From Asticcacaulis taihuensis (GTDB taxonomy: Bacteria; Pseudomonadota; Alphaproteobacteria; Caulobacterales; Caulobacteraceae), in NCBI RefSeq assembly GCF_900100255.1, contig NZ_FMTS01000005.1, positions 186,001 through 250,000 of the forward strand: DNA of 64,000 bases. Reading direction: 5' to 3'. The position numbers were made by a program, and so were the translations under genes. Positions 41,050-49,094 of the stretch are shown piece after piece (the first letter of the stretch is position 1; every line of letters starts with the position of its first letter). The notes under the pieces are model-generated. The model was not told the DNA's origin. It saw only the letters and a list, made by a program, of their open reading frames with translations, and did not search any database.

Positions 41050-42147
41050 ATGATTATGGATAGTGACCTTCCAGAAATGCGGCAAAGAAAGATCATCCAT
41101 ATCGATATGGATGCCTTTTTCGCGTCGGTGGAACAGCGTGATCATCCGGAGCTGCGCGGCAAGCCGGTGGCCGTGGGCGGCGGCTCCGAACGCGGAGTCG
41201 TGGCGGCGGCCAGTTACGAGGCGCGCAAGTATGGCGTCCATTCGGCCATGCCGTCGGTTACTGCCAAACGCAAATGCCCGGACCTGATTTTCGTGCGGCA
41301 TCGCTTCGATGTCTACAAGCAGGTGTCGCGTCAGATCCGGGATATTTTCGAGGACTACACGCCGCTGGTCGAGCCGCTGTCGCTCGATGAAGCCTATCTC
41401 GATGTCACCGAAAACCGCAAGGGCATGGCCTCCGCCACGGAAATCGCGGAGGAGATCCGCGCCCGCATCTGGGAGACGACGCAACTGACCGCCTCGGCTG
41501 GCGTTTCCTACAACAAGTTCCTGGCCAAGCTGGCCTCGGATCAGAACAAGCCCAACGGCCTGTTCGTCATCAAGCCGGCCATGGGGCCGGTATTTGCCGC
41601 CTCATTGCCGGTCAAGAAATTCCACGGCATCGGCCCGGCGACGGCAGCCAAGATGAACCGGCTGGGCCTCTATACGGGCGAGGATATCCGCAACCAGACG
41701 CTTGATTTCCTGGAGCAGCATTTCGGCGTGTCGGGGCGGTATTACTACGGCATTTCGCGCGGCATCGATCACCGCCAGGTCAGGCCCGACCGCGAGCGCA
41801 AGTCGATCGGCGCCGAGAACACCTTCTTTACCGACACGACTGATTTCGATACGGCCTGGGGGTTTCTCGATCCGTTGATCGACAAGGTGTGGCGCTATGT
41901 CGAGGCCAATGACATCAAGGGGCGGACGGTCACGCTCAAGGTCAAGTTTTCCGATTTTCGCATCATTACCCGCAGCCGGTCAGGACTTGTGCCTGTGATG
42001 AGCAAGCCCGAACTGACAGGGTATGTGCGGGCGTTGCTCGAAGGCGTATTTCCGGTGTCGAAGGGCATACGGCTTCTGGGAGTTACACTTTCATCTCTGG
42101 GAGAGAGAGCGGAAAACGAAACTGAACAATTAAGCTTGTCGCTCTAA
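41050..42147 (+). CDS. dinB: DNA polymerase IV (Y family), SOS-regulated
   Basis: A 365-residue translesion polymerase. The catalytic acidic residues are seen in IIHIDMDAFFASVEQRD and LSLDEAYLDVT; the palm motif SAGVSYNKFLAKLASDQNKP and the helix-hairpin-helix FHGIGPATAAKMNRLGL follow, then the little-finger domain with ERKSIGAENTFFTDT. The tail lacks an obvious beta-clamp QLxLF motif but ends TEQLSLSL, which is close to that consensus. The start at 41050 is chosen because the upstream ATG lies in the LexA box; 41056 is also possible. Its GTTC-N7-GTTC operator shows direct SOS control. It copies past damaged bases at the cost of accuracy. Confidence 0.95.
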   Translation: MIMDSDLPEMRQRKIIHIDMDAFFASVEQRDHPELRGKPVAVGGGSERGVVAAASYEARKYGVHSAMPSVTAKRKCPDLIFVRHRFDVYKQVSRQIRDIFEDYTPLVEPLSLDEAYLDVTENRKGMASATEIAEEIRARIWETTQLTASAGVSYNKFLAKLASDQNKPNGLFVIKPAMGPVFAASLPVKKFHGIGPATAAKMNRLGLYTGEDIRNQTLDFLEQHFGVSGRYYYGISRGIDHRQVRPDRERKSIGAENTFFTDTTDFDTAWGFLDPLIDKVWRYVEANDIKGRTVTLKVKFSDFRIITRSRSGLVPVMSKPELTGYVRALLEGVFPVSKGIRLLGVTLSSLGERAENETEQLSLSL

Positions 42148-42323
42148 ATAAGATACCCCACCACCGCGTCTCCCTACGGTCGTGCGGTCCCCGGCACCGG
42201 CCGCCCGGCTTCCCAACAAGTTGGGGAGGTATAAAAAGATAAATGCGACCTTCTTATACCTCCCCGGCTATGCCGGGGAGGGGGACCACGAGCGCAGCGA
42301 AGTGGTGGTGGGGTTTCTTACTT
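42148..42323. repeat. Intergenic repeat, family B, copy 3
   Basis: It begins with agataccccaccaccg, ends with ggtggtggtggggtttctta, and has internal arms cccaacaagttgggg and ccccggctatgccgggg. It starts at the dinB stop codon and ends about 60 bases before moaA. Confidence 0.82.
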
Positions 42324-42381
42324 CTCCTACTACCCATTTCCTCAGCTTGTTATTTGGACGATGCGCGACTAGATTAACCTC

Positions 42382-43404
42382 ATGTCTTCGCGTCCCGCAT
42401 TGATCGATGGATTTGGCCGCCGCCTCAGCTATGTGCGGCTGTCGGTGACGGATCGCTGCGACCTGCGCTGCACCTATTGCATGAGCGAGCACCAGACCTT
42501 CCTGCCGCGCAAGGACCTGCTCAGTTTTGAGGAAATGGAGCGCCTCAGCCTGTTCCTTATCGACAGTGGCGTCGAGCGCCTGCGCATTACCGGCGGCGAG
42601 CCTTTGGTACGCAAGGGGGTGCTGGAGTTTATCACCCGGTTGGGTGAGCAGGTGCATGAGGGGCGCCTGAAGGAACTCACACTGACGACCAACGGCACCT
42701 TGCTTGAGGGCGCCGCGCCGGTTCTGGCCGAAGCGGGGGTAAAGCGCATCAATGTGTCGTGTGACAGCCTGAATCCGGAAGTCTATCGCCGCATCACCCG
42801 CGGCGGCGATCTCGGCAAGGTGCTGGCGGGCATTGAAGCGGCGCAAGGCGAGGGCATACATATCAAGCTCAATGTCGTCGCCCTGGCCGAGGATAACCGC
42901 GCCGAGATTCCCGATATCATCCGCTTCGCCCATAAGCGCGGTATGGATGTGTCCCTGATTGAGACCATGCCGCTGGGCGATGAGATTTCAGGCCGCGAGG
43001 CGCAGTTCGTGTCGCTGAAGGATGTGCTGTCGAGCCTACGCAGTTTCTGGCAGGTCGAGGGCGTCAGCGACACGACCGGCGGACCGGCGCGATATTATCG
43101 CATCGCGGAAACAGGGGGCAAACTCGGCCTGATTACGCCGCTCAGCCATAATTTCTGTGATACCTGCAATCGCGTGCGCATCACCTGCACCGGCCAGCTC
43201 TATATGTGCCTGGGCCAGGACGACCACGTCGATCTTCGCGCGGCCCTGCGTGAGGATGCCACGAATGGCGGCCTTGAGGCGGCGCTGGCGCAAGCTTTGG
43301 CGCATAAGCCAAAAGCGCATGATTTTTTCATTGCCGAGGCCGGGCTGGCGCAACCGGAACGTCCGCACGCACCGGCGCGGACGATGTCGCTTACAGGTGG
43401 TTGA
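42382..43404 (+). CDS. moaA: GTP 3',8-cyclase (molybdenum cofactor biosynthesis)
   Basis: A 340-residue radical SAM enzyme that starts molybdopterin synthesis by converting GTP to 3',8-cyclo-GTP. The N-terminal 4Fe-4S cluster motif is CDLRCTYCMSE (C-x3-C-x2-C), followed by RITGGEPLVRKG, which binds SAM. The C-terminal cluster that holds GTP has NFCDTCNRVRITCTG and a later Cys in LYMCLGQ. The C-terminus SLTGG is the conserved Gly-Gly tail. The last 14 bases overlap the end of mobA on the other strand. No moaC, moaE or moeA gene is in the window. Confidence 0.95.
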   Translation: MSSRPALIDGFGRRLSYVRLSVTDRCDLRCTYCMSEHQTFLPRKDLLSFEEMERLSLFLIDSGVERLRITGGEPLVRKGVLEFITRLGEQVHEGRLKELTLTTNGTLLEGAAPVLAEAGVKRINVSCDSLNPEVYRRITRGGDLGKVLAGIEAAQGEGIHIKLNVVALAEDNRAEIPDIIRFAHKRGMDVSLIETMPLGDEISGREAQFVSLKDVLSSLRSFWQVEGVSDTTGGPARYYRIAETGGKLGLITPLSHNFCDTCNRVRITCTGQLYMCLGQDDHVDLRAALREDATNGGLEAALAQALAHKPKAHDFFIAEAGLAQPERPHAPARTMSLTGG

Positions 43405-43951
43405 TATTGGCAAAGGCCGCGTCGTCAGACACGGCAATTGTATGGACATCCTGGCTGGCCAGGAAGCGCATAACCGCCAGTCCGCCCTCGGCTTTTTGCA
43501 GAGCCTCGCGCAGGGCATCGGCGACCGACACCCGCCACAGGGCGCACAGTGGATAGTCTCGTACACCCTTGAAATAAACCACGTCGGCGGGCGGGGCCGC
43601 CAGAAGCTGCGCTACCATGTCTTCCGGCAGGTCGGGCATGTCGCAGGGCGCGGTGATGACCTGTGTTTCACCCGCCGCTCTTGCCATTTCCAGTGCGCTC
43701 AGGACGCCCGTCAGCGGGCCCAGCTCGACCAATGCCGGGTCATCGAAGATCAGCGAAAGGCCAAGGCATGACAGGGGCAGGACGAGGGGGGTGCCCTTTG
43801 CGCCGGCATTTATGACGAGGCCGTTCACCTGCGGTTTGAGGCGGGCGATCATGGTTTCGATCAGGGTAGAACGGCCATAGGGCGCAAAGGGCTTATTACC
43901 GCCCATGCGTTTGCCTTTGCCGCCGGCCAGGAGTACCAGTTGTGGTGTCAT
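43391..43951 (-). CDS. mobA: Molybdenum cofactor guanylyltransferase
   Basis: A 186-residue enzyme that joins GMP from GTP to molybdopterin, giving the guanine dinucleotide cofactor of the DMSO-reductase family. It starts VLLAGGKGKRMGGNKPFAPY, the nucleotide-binding loop of MobA (LAGGxxxRMGxxK), and contains VITAPCDMPDLPEDMV with the metal-binding Asp. Its length matches the family. The C-terminal end (FANINHL) is the usual 'NINTPEDL'-like motif in short form, which supports the annotation and hints that the protein ends slightly early. It converges with moaA and overlaps it by 14 bases. Confidence 0.93.
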   Translation of the reverse strand: MTPQLVLLAGGKGKRMGGNKPFAPYGRSTLIETMIARLKPQVNGLVINAGAKGTPLVLPLSCLGLSLIFDDPALVELGPLTGVLSALEMARAAGETQVITAPCDMPDLPEDMVAQLLAAPPADVVYFKGVRDYPLCALWRVSVADALREALQKAEGGLAVMRFLASQDVHTIAVSDDAAFANINHL

Positions 43952-44167
43952 GATATGTCAGTTTAAAGCCGGGGCGGCAGGTGTAAAGGCCGGGTTTTGA
44001 GTCTAACTGCCTGAATTATAACTCTCCTTATGGGTTTTTTATAAGGCGTATCTGGCTCCTTATTGGATGCTTATGCGGGCGCCCTATAGGGTTTTTGACA
44101 ATCGGATGAACGGCCAGGCAGTCCGCCTGACCGCCAAGGGGCATGGCACAGGGGGCATGGAAGACGA

Positions 44168-47100
44168 ATGAACAGAGGCAAGGCCGGGCGTTTGGGCAAA
44201 CAATTCAGAATGGACCTGAGCGTATCGCTTGGCTTGTCCGTGGTCGCCATGTTTTTTTTCATCAGCGGGATTATTTCATACGTCAATATTCAGACCCTGA
44301 ACCGCGACAGCGAGCAGATCGCCCATACCCATGAAGTCCTGCTGGGGCTGAACAATGTGCTGTCCACGATGAAGGATGCCGAGACCGGCCAGCGCGGCTT
44401 TGTCATCACCGGCCAGGAAAGCTATCTTGAGCCCTATAACGAGGCCCTGACCGGCATCGATGAGCAGATCCAGCGCATCGAGCAACTGACTCGTGACAAT
44501 CCGGATCAGCAGCGCCGCATCGCCCCTCTGAAATCGCACATTGCCGCCAAGCTCCAGGAGTTGAGCACGGTCATCGAGATGCGCCGCAGCGAAGGTGTGC
44601 AGGCCGCCATGGCGCGTGTGGCCACCAATCGCGGCAAGGAAGACATGGATGCCATCAGGGCCCAGGTCGCTTTGATGCAGACGACGGAAAGTAATCTGCG
44701 CCAGGTGCGTGTCGCAGAGATGGATGCCGCCTATGACACGGCGGTCGCCAGTATTTCGGTCACCGCCCTGATCGGTGTCCTGCTATCAATCGTCATTACT
44801 ATCATGATCAGTCGCGCCTCGGCCATGCGCCGCCGGGAGGAATGGTTGCAGGCCGGCCAAGTCGGGCTGTCCGCGGCCATGATGGGCGAGCAGAGGCTGG
44901 ATCAACTGGGCCACAGCATTCTGGCCTTCCTGTCGGACTATGCCCATGCCAGTGCCGGCGCCTTCTACGCCCTGACCGACGGCGCCTATAAGCGCAGCGC
45001 AACTGTGGGCGTGCCGGAGCAGGCGCCGGTGCCGGTGACGTTCACGGCGAAGGACGGCCTGCTCGGCCAGGCCGTCAGCGAAGGCAAGGCGATCATGCTG
45101 CGAGACCTGCCCGCCACGGATGAGAACCATCATCTCTCGGTCGGTGCCGCGCTGGGTCAATGGCGCCCGCGTCACCTGCTGGTGGCGCCGGCGAAGTCGG
45201 AACGCCGGGTGGATGCGGTCATCGAACTGGGCTTCGTGGAGCCCGTTTCCGACCTGACGCTTGATTTGATGGCGCGGGTCTCCGAATCCATCAGCATCGC
45301 CGTGCAAACCGCCAACTACCGTGCCAACCTGCAAAACCTGCTGGAAGAAACCCAGCGCCAGTCTGAGGAACTGCAAAGCCAGGGCGAGGAACTGCGCGTC
45401 AATAACGAGGAACTGGAAGAGCAGGGGCGCGCGCTCAAGGAATCGCACTTCCGCCTCGAACAGCAGCAGGCCGAGCTGGAACAGACCAATTCCCAACTGG
45501 AAGAACAGACTGCCGCCCTTGAACGCCAAAAGGATGACCTGGCCCGTTCGACGAAGGAGATCGAGGCCAAGGCGCGCGAACTGGAGCAGGCCAGCCGCTA
45601 CAAATCCGACTTTCTGGCCAATATGTCGCACGAACTGCGCACCCCGCTCAATTCGTCGCTGATCCTGGCCAAGCTGCTGGGGGATAATCCGGACGGCAAC
45701 CTGACCGAGGAGCAGGTCAAGTTCGCCCAGACCATCCAGTCGTCCGGCAATGACCTGCTGGCCCTGATCAATGATATTCTCGACCTGTCGAAGATCGAGG
45801 CCGGCCAGATGGAAATCCGCGCCGAAAGCCTGTCCCTGGCGCGGCTGGTGAAAGACATGCAGCGCACCTTCGAGCCGATCGCGGCGCAAAAGGGGTTGGC
45901 CTTCAATGTGAAGATTGCCAGGGGATTGCCGGACACCATCGAAACCGATCGCCAGCGCCTGGAGCAGGTCTTGAAGAACCTGCTGTCGAACGCCTTCAAG
46001 TTCACCGAAAAGGGTTCGGTCGAACTGGCCCTGTCGAAGGACGGAGACGACCAGGTGGTCATGGCGGTCACCGATACCGGCATCGGCATTTCCTCGGACC
46101 ACCAGGCCGCGATATTCGAAGCCTTCAGGCAGGCGGACGGCACGATCAGCCGTAAATACGGCGGCACCGGCCTCGGCCTGTCGATCTCGCGTGAACTGAC
46201 CCGCCTGCTTGGTGGCGCCATCGCCCTGAAAAGCACGCCGGGCAAGGGCTCGACCTTCGCCCTGAACCTGCCGCTGGCCTATGATCCGGGGCATGTCTCC
46301 ACCGCTCTGATCACGCCCCTCCTGACCGGTGCGCATGAGCCTGACGATCATGCCCTGGCCGAAACCGCGCCGCCCGTCATCAAGGGCAAGGCGGTGAGGA
46401 AGCCCTTGCCGCCCGGCCGCGTGCAGGACGACCGCGACCGGCTCGATCCGAAACGCCGCACCATACTGGTGGTGGAGGATGATGTGTCCTTTGCCGGCAT
46501 CCTCTATGAGCTGGCGCATGGCCAGGAGTTTCAGTGCCTCGTCGCCACCTCGGCCGAGGAAGCACTCGACATGGTGCAGCAATATACCCCGGCCGCCGTG
46601 GTGCTCGATATCGGCCTGCCGGATCATTCCGGTCTGTCCGTGCTCGATCGCCTGAAGCGCGATACCCGCACGCGTCACATTCCGGTCCATGTCGTTTCCG
46701 GCTCGGATTACCAGCATACGGCCCTGTCGCTGGGCGCCGTCGGCTACATGCTGAAACCGGTCAAGCGCGATGAACTGGTCGATGCCTTCAAGTCGCTGGA
46801 AAACCGCCTGAGCCAGCAGATGCGTCGGGTGCTGATTGTCGAAGACGATGAGGTCCAGCGCGACAGTGTGTCCCGACTGCTGAAATCGAACGACACGGAA
46901 ACCATCGCGGTAGGCACTGCGGCGGAATGCCTTGACCTGCTCAAGAGTCAGACCTTCGACTGCATGGTGCTCGATCTCACCCTGCCGGACGCCACCGGCT
47001 ATTCGCTGCTGGAAACCCTGTCTCAGGAAGACGCCTATGCCTTCCCGCCGGTCATCGTCTATACCGGCCGCGACCTCTCTTACGATGACGAGCAGAAGCT

Positions 47101-47647
47101 GCGCCGTTATTCGTCCTCCATCATCATCAAGGGCGCCAAGTCGCCGGAGCGCCTGCTCGATGAGGTGACTCTTTTCCTGCATCAGGTGGTCTCCGAGCTG
47201 TCTCCGGAACAGCAGACCCTGCTGAAAAAGGCCAAGAACCGCGACGCCATGCTGGAGGGCCGCCGCATTCTGGTGGTCGAGGATGATGTGCGCAATGTCT
47301 ATGCCGTCACCAATATCTTCGAGCCCCTGGGCGCCATCGTTTCGATCGCCCGCAATGGCCGCGAGGCGCTCGACCTGCTGGAAAAGACCAATGACCGCAA
47401 GGACAGCGACAGCGCCATAGACCTGGTGCTGATGGACGTGATGATGCCGGAAATGGACGGCCTGACCGCCACGCGCGAAATCCGCAAGCGCAAGGACTGG
47501 GCCAAATTGCCGGTCATCATGCTGACGGCCAAGGCGATGAAGGACGACCAGGAGCGCTGCCTCGATGCCGGCGCCAATGATTACATGGCCAAGCCGCTCG
47601 ATGTCGAAAAGCTTATTTCACTGGTGCGGGTATGGATGCCGAGGTAA
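44168..47647 (+). CDS. Large hybrid histidine kinase: CHASE3-GAF-HisKA-ATPase-three receivers
   Basis: A 1159-residue membrane protein. A first span (LSVVAMFFFISGIISYVN) is followed by CHASE3 (DAETGQRGFVITGQESYLEP), a second span near 195-215, GAF (about 240-385), and a long coiled coil rich in Glu/Gln (ELQSQGEELRVNNEELEEQG). HisKA has FLANMSHELRTPLNSSL, and the ATPase has LKNLLSNAFKFTE, TDTGIGIS and GGTGLGLSISREL. Three receivers follow, with VVEDDVSFA/VVLDIGLPDHSG, IVEDDEVQ/MVLDLTLPDAT and VVEDDVRNV/LMDVMMPEMDG. The last contains MLTAKAMKDDQ. It starts an operon with cheR-, cheB- and two further signalling genes; its stop overlaps the cheR start by 16 bases. It probably sends phosphate to several partners. 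Confidence 0.92.
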   Translation: MNRGKAGRLGKQFRMDLSVSLGLSVVAMFFFISGIISYVNIQTLNRDSEQIAHTHEVLLGLNNVLSTMKDAETGQRGFVITGQESYLEPYNEALTGIDEQIQRIEQLTRDNPDQQRRIAPLKSHIAAKLQELSTVIEMRRSEGVQAAMARVATNRGKEDMDAIRAQVALMQTTESNLRQVRVAEMDAAYDTAVASISVTALIGVLLSIVITIMISRASAMRRREEWLQAGQVGLSAAMMGEQRLDQLGHSILAFLSDYAHASAGAFYALTDGAYKRSATVGVPEQAPVPVTFTAKDGLLGQAVSEGKAIMLRDLPATDENHHLSVGAALGQWRPRHLLVAPAKSERRVDAVIELGFVEPVSDLTLDLMARVSESISIAVQTANYRANLQNLLEETQRQSEELQSQGEELRVNNEELEEQGRALKESHFRLEQQQAELEQTNSQLEEQTAALERQKDDLARSTKEIEAKARELEQASRYKSDFLANMSHELRTPLNSSLILAKLLGDNPDGNLTEEQVKFAQTIQSSGNDLLALINDILDLSKIEAGQMEIRAESLSLARLVKDMQRTFEPIAAQKGLAFNVKIARGLPDTIETDRQRLEQVLKNLLSNAFKFTEKGSVELALSKDGDDQVVMAVTDTGIGISSDHQAAIFEAFRQADGTISRKYGGTGLGLSISRELTRLLGGAIALKSTPGKGSTFALNLPLAYDPGHVSTALITPLLTGAHEPDDHALAETAPPVIKGKAVRKPLPPGRVQDDRDRLDPKRRTILVVEDDVSFAGILYELAHGQEFQCLVATSAEEALDMVQQYTPAAVVLDIGLPDHSGLSVLDRLKRDTRTRHIPVHVVSGSDYQHTALSLGAVGYMLKPVKRDELVDAFKSLENRLSQQMRRVLIVEDDEVQRDSVSRLLKSNDTETIAVGTAAECLDLLKSQTFDCMVLDLTLPDATGYSLLETLSQEDAYAFPPVIVYTGRDLSYDDEQKLRRYSSSIIIKGAKSPERLLDEVTLFLHQVVSELSPEQQTLLKKAKNRDAMLEGRRILVVEDDVRNVYAVTNIFEPLGAIVSIARNGREALDLLEKTNDRKDSDSAIDLVLMDVMMPEMDGLTATREIRKRKDWAKLPVIMLTAKAMKDDQERCLDAGANDYMAKPLDVEKLISLVRVWMPR

Positions 47648-48492
47648 CAGACGTGACCCCCGTTGGGAACGTGAAAACGGAAGATATCGAAATCCGGCTG
47701 CTGCTGGAGGCGATTTTCCGCAGGTATCACTATGATTTCCGCGGCTATGCCATGGCATCGGTCAAGCGTCGCCTGATCCAGGCGCGCGAACATTTCCACT
47801 GCCAGACCTTCTCCGCCCTGCAGGATCTGATCCTGCATGATCCCGGCATGATGACGGCCATGCTGCCCTACCTGACGGTACAGGTCTCCGAACTGTTCCG
47901 TGACCCGCTCTATTTCAAGGCCGTCCGCGAAAAGGTGGTGCCGCACCTGAAGACGTACCCGTCGCTCAAGGTATGGATCGCCGGATGCAGCACCGGCGAG
48001 GAGCTTTATTCCTTCGCTATTCTGTTCCGCGAGGAGGGGCTGTTCGACCGCACCCTGTTCTACGCCACCGATATCAATCACGACGCGCTGAAAAAGGCCG
48101 AGGCCGGCGTCTACAGTCTCGACCGCATCAAGCTGTTCACCGAGAACCATCGCCTCTCTGGCGGCAAGGGGTCGCTGTCGGACTATTACAATGCCGCCTA
48201 TGGCGCGGCGTCGTTCGATAAATCCTTGCGCAAAAATGTCGTCTTTTCGGATCACAGCCTGGCCACCGATGCGGTCTTTGCGGAGACCCAGATGGTCTCC
48301 TGCCGCAACGTGCTGATCTATTTCGATCGGGAATTGCAGGACCGCGCCATCAGCCTCTTCAAAGGCTCGCTGACGCGCAAGGGCTTTCTCGGCCTGGGCT
48401 CCAAGGAGACCCTGCGCTTTTCCTCAAGCGCCGACGCCTTCAGCGATTTCGCCCATGACGAGCGCATCTATCAGAAGCGGGATGGGACATGA
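47632..48492 (+). CDS. CheR-type protein-glutamate methyltransferase
   Basis: A 286-residue SAM-dependent methyltransferase. The N-terminal helical part has YHYDFRGYAMASVKRRLIQA, the CheR_N pattern, and the Rossmann part has VWIAGCSTGEELYSFAI (SAM site), FYATDINHDALKKAEAG and VSCRNVLIYF. CheR methylates glutamates on chemoreceptors. No receptor gene lies in this operon, so the target may instead be a signalling complex with the large hybrid kinase, as in related kinase-CheR-CheB clusters of non-flagellar pathways. The start ATG lies within the kinase gene, so its translation is coupled. Its stop overlaps the CheB start (ATGA). Confidence 0.92.
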   Translation: MDAEVTDVTPVGNVKTEDIEIRLLLEAIFRRYHYDFRGYAMASVKRRLIQAREHFHCQTFSALQDLILHDPGMMTAMLPYLTVQVSELFRDPLYFKAVREKVVPHLKTYPSLKVWIAGCSTGEELYSFAILFREEGLFDRTLFYATDINHDALKKAEAGVYSLDRIKLFTENHRLSGGKGSLSDYYNAAYGAASFDKSLRKNVVFSDHSLATDAVFAETQMVSCRNVLIYFDRELQDRAISLFKGSLTRKGFLGLGSKETLRFSSSADAFSDFAHDERIYQKRDGT

Positions 48493-49094
48493 GCATATCT
48501 GCCAGAAGTCAGCCCTCATCCAGGGAAGCGGCACCGCAGGCGGTGGTGATCGGCGTATCGGCCGGCGGCCTTAACGCGTTGTCGGCCATCCTGCCGCAAC
48601 TGCCTGCCGATTATCCCCTGCCGGTCATGATCGTCATCCATCTGCCGCCGGACCGCAATAGCGTGGTCGCCGAACTGTTTGATGAAAAATGCGCCCTGAC
48701 CGTGCGCGAAGCCGAGGACAAGGAAGATATCCTGCCGGGACATGTCTATTTCGCCCCGCCCGACTACCATCTGCTGGTCGAGGCCGATCATCGCCTGTCG
48801 CTCTCTTCGGAGGAGCCGGTGCTGTTCTCGCGGCCATCGGTCGATGTGCTGTTCGAGACAGCGGCTGATGTCTATGGCGAGGGCCTGATCGGGGTCATCC
48901 TGACCGGCGCCAACCCGGACGGTGCGGCGGGCCTCAAGGCGGTGATGGCCGCCGGCGGCCGGGGACTGGTCCAGCGGCCTGATCTGTCCTATGCCAGCGC
49001 CATGCCGGAAGCCGCGCTCGAATTCAGCCCCCAGGCCGAGGCCCTGAGCCTGGAGCAGATCGCCGAAAAGCTTCGGGAGGCGGTCTCAATATGA
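48489..49094 (+). CDS. CheB-type methylesterase domain protein without receiver
   Basis: A 201-residue protein consisting of the catalytic domain of CheB alone. The catalytic Ser24 is in VIGVSAGGLNAL, the His51 in MIVIHLPPDRNS and the Asp in VILTGANPDGAAGL, as in classical CheB, which removes methyl groups from receptor glutamates. There is no N-terminal receiver or linker, so control by phosphorylation must come through partner proteins. It overlaps the CheR gene before it and the hybrid kinase gene after it by four bases each, forming a tightly coupled unit. Confidence 0.92.
   Translation: MSISARSQPSSREAAPQAVVIGVSAGGLNALSAILPQLPADYPLPVMIVIHLPPDRNSVVAELFDEKCALTVREAEDKEDILPGHVYFAPPDYHLLVEADHRLSLSSEEPVLFSRPSVDVLFETAADVYGEGLIGVILTGANPDGAAGLKAVMAAGGRGLVQRPDLSYASAMPEAALEFSPQAEALSLEQIAEKLREAVSI

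Noticed and set aside
4903-42323. CRISPR array
   Set aside because: The repeats are long, palindromic, few and scattered between genes, without regularly spaced unique spacers or cas genes.
44786-47182. Open frame of 798 residues on the minus strand
   Set aside because: Antisense to the three-receiver hybrid kinase; the sense protein has every expected motif.
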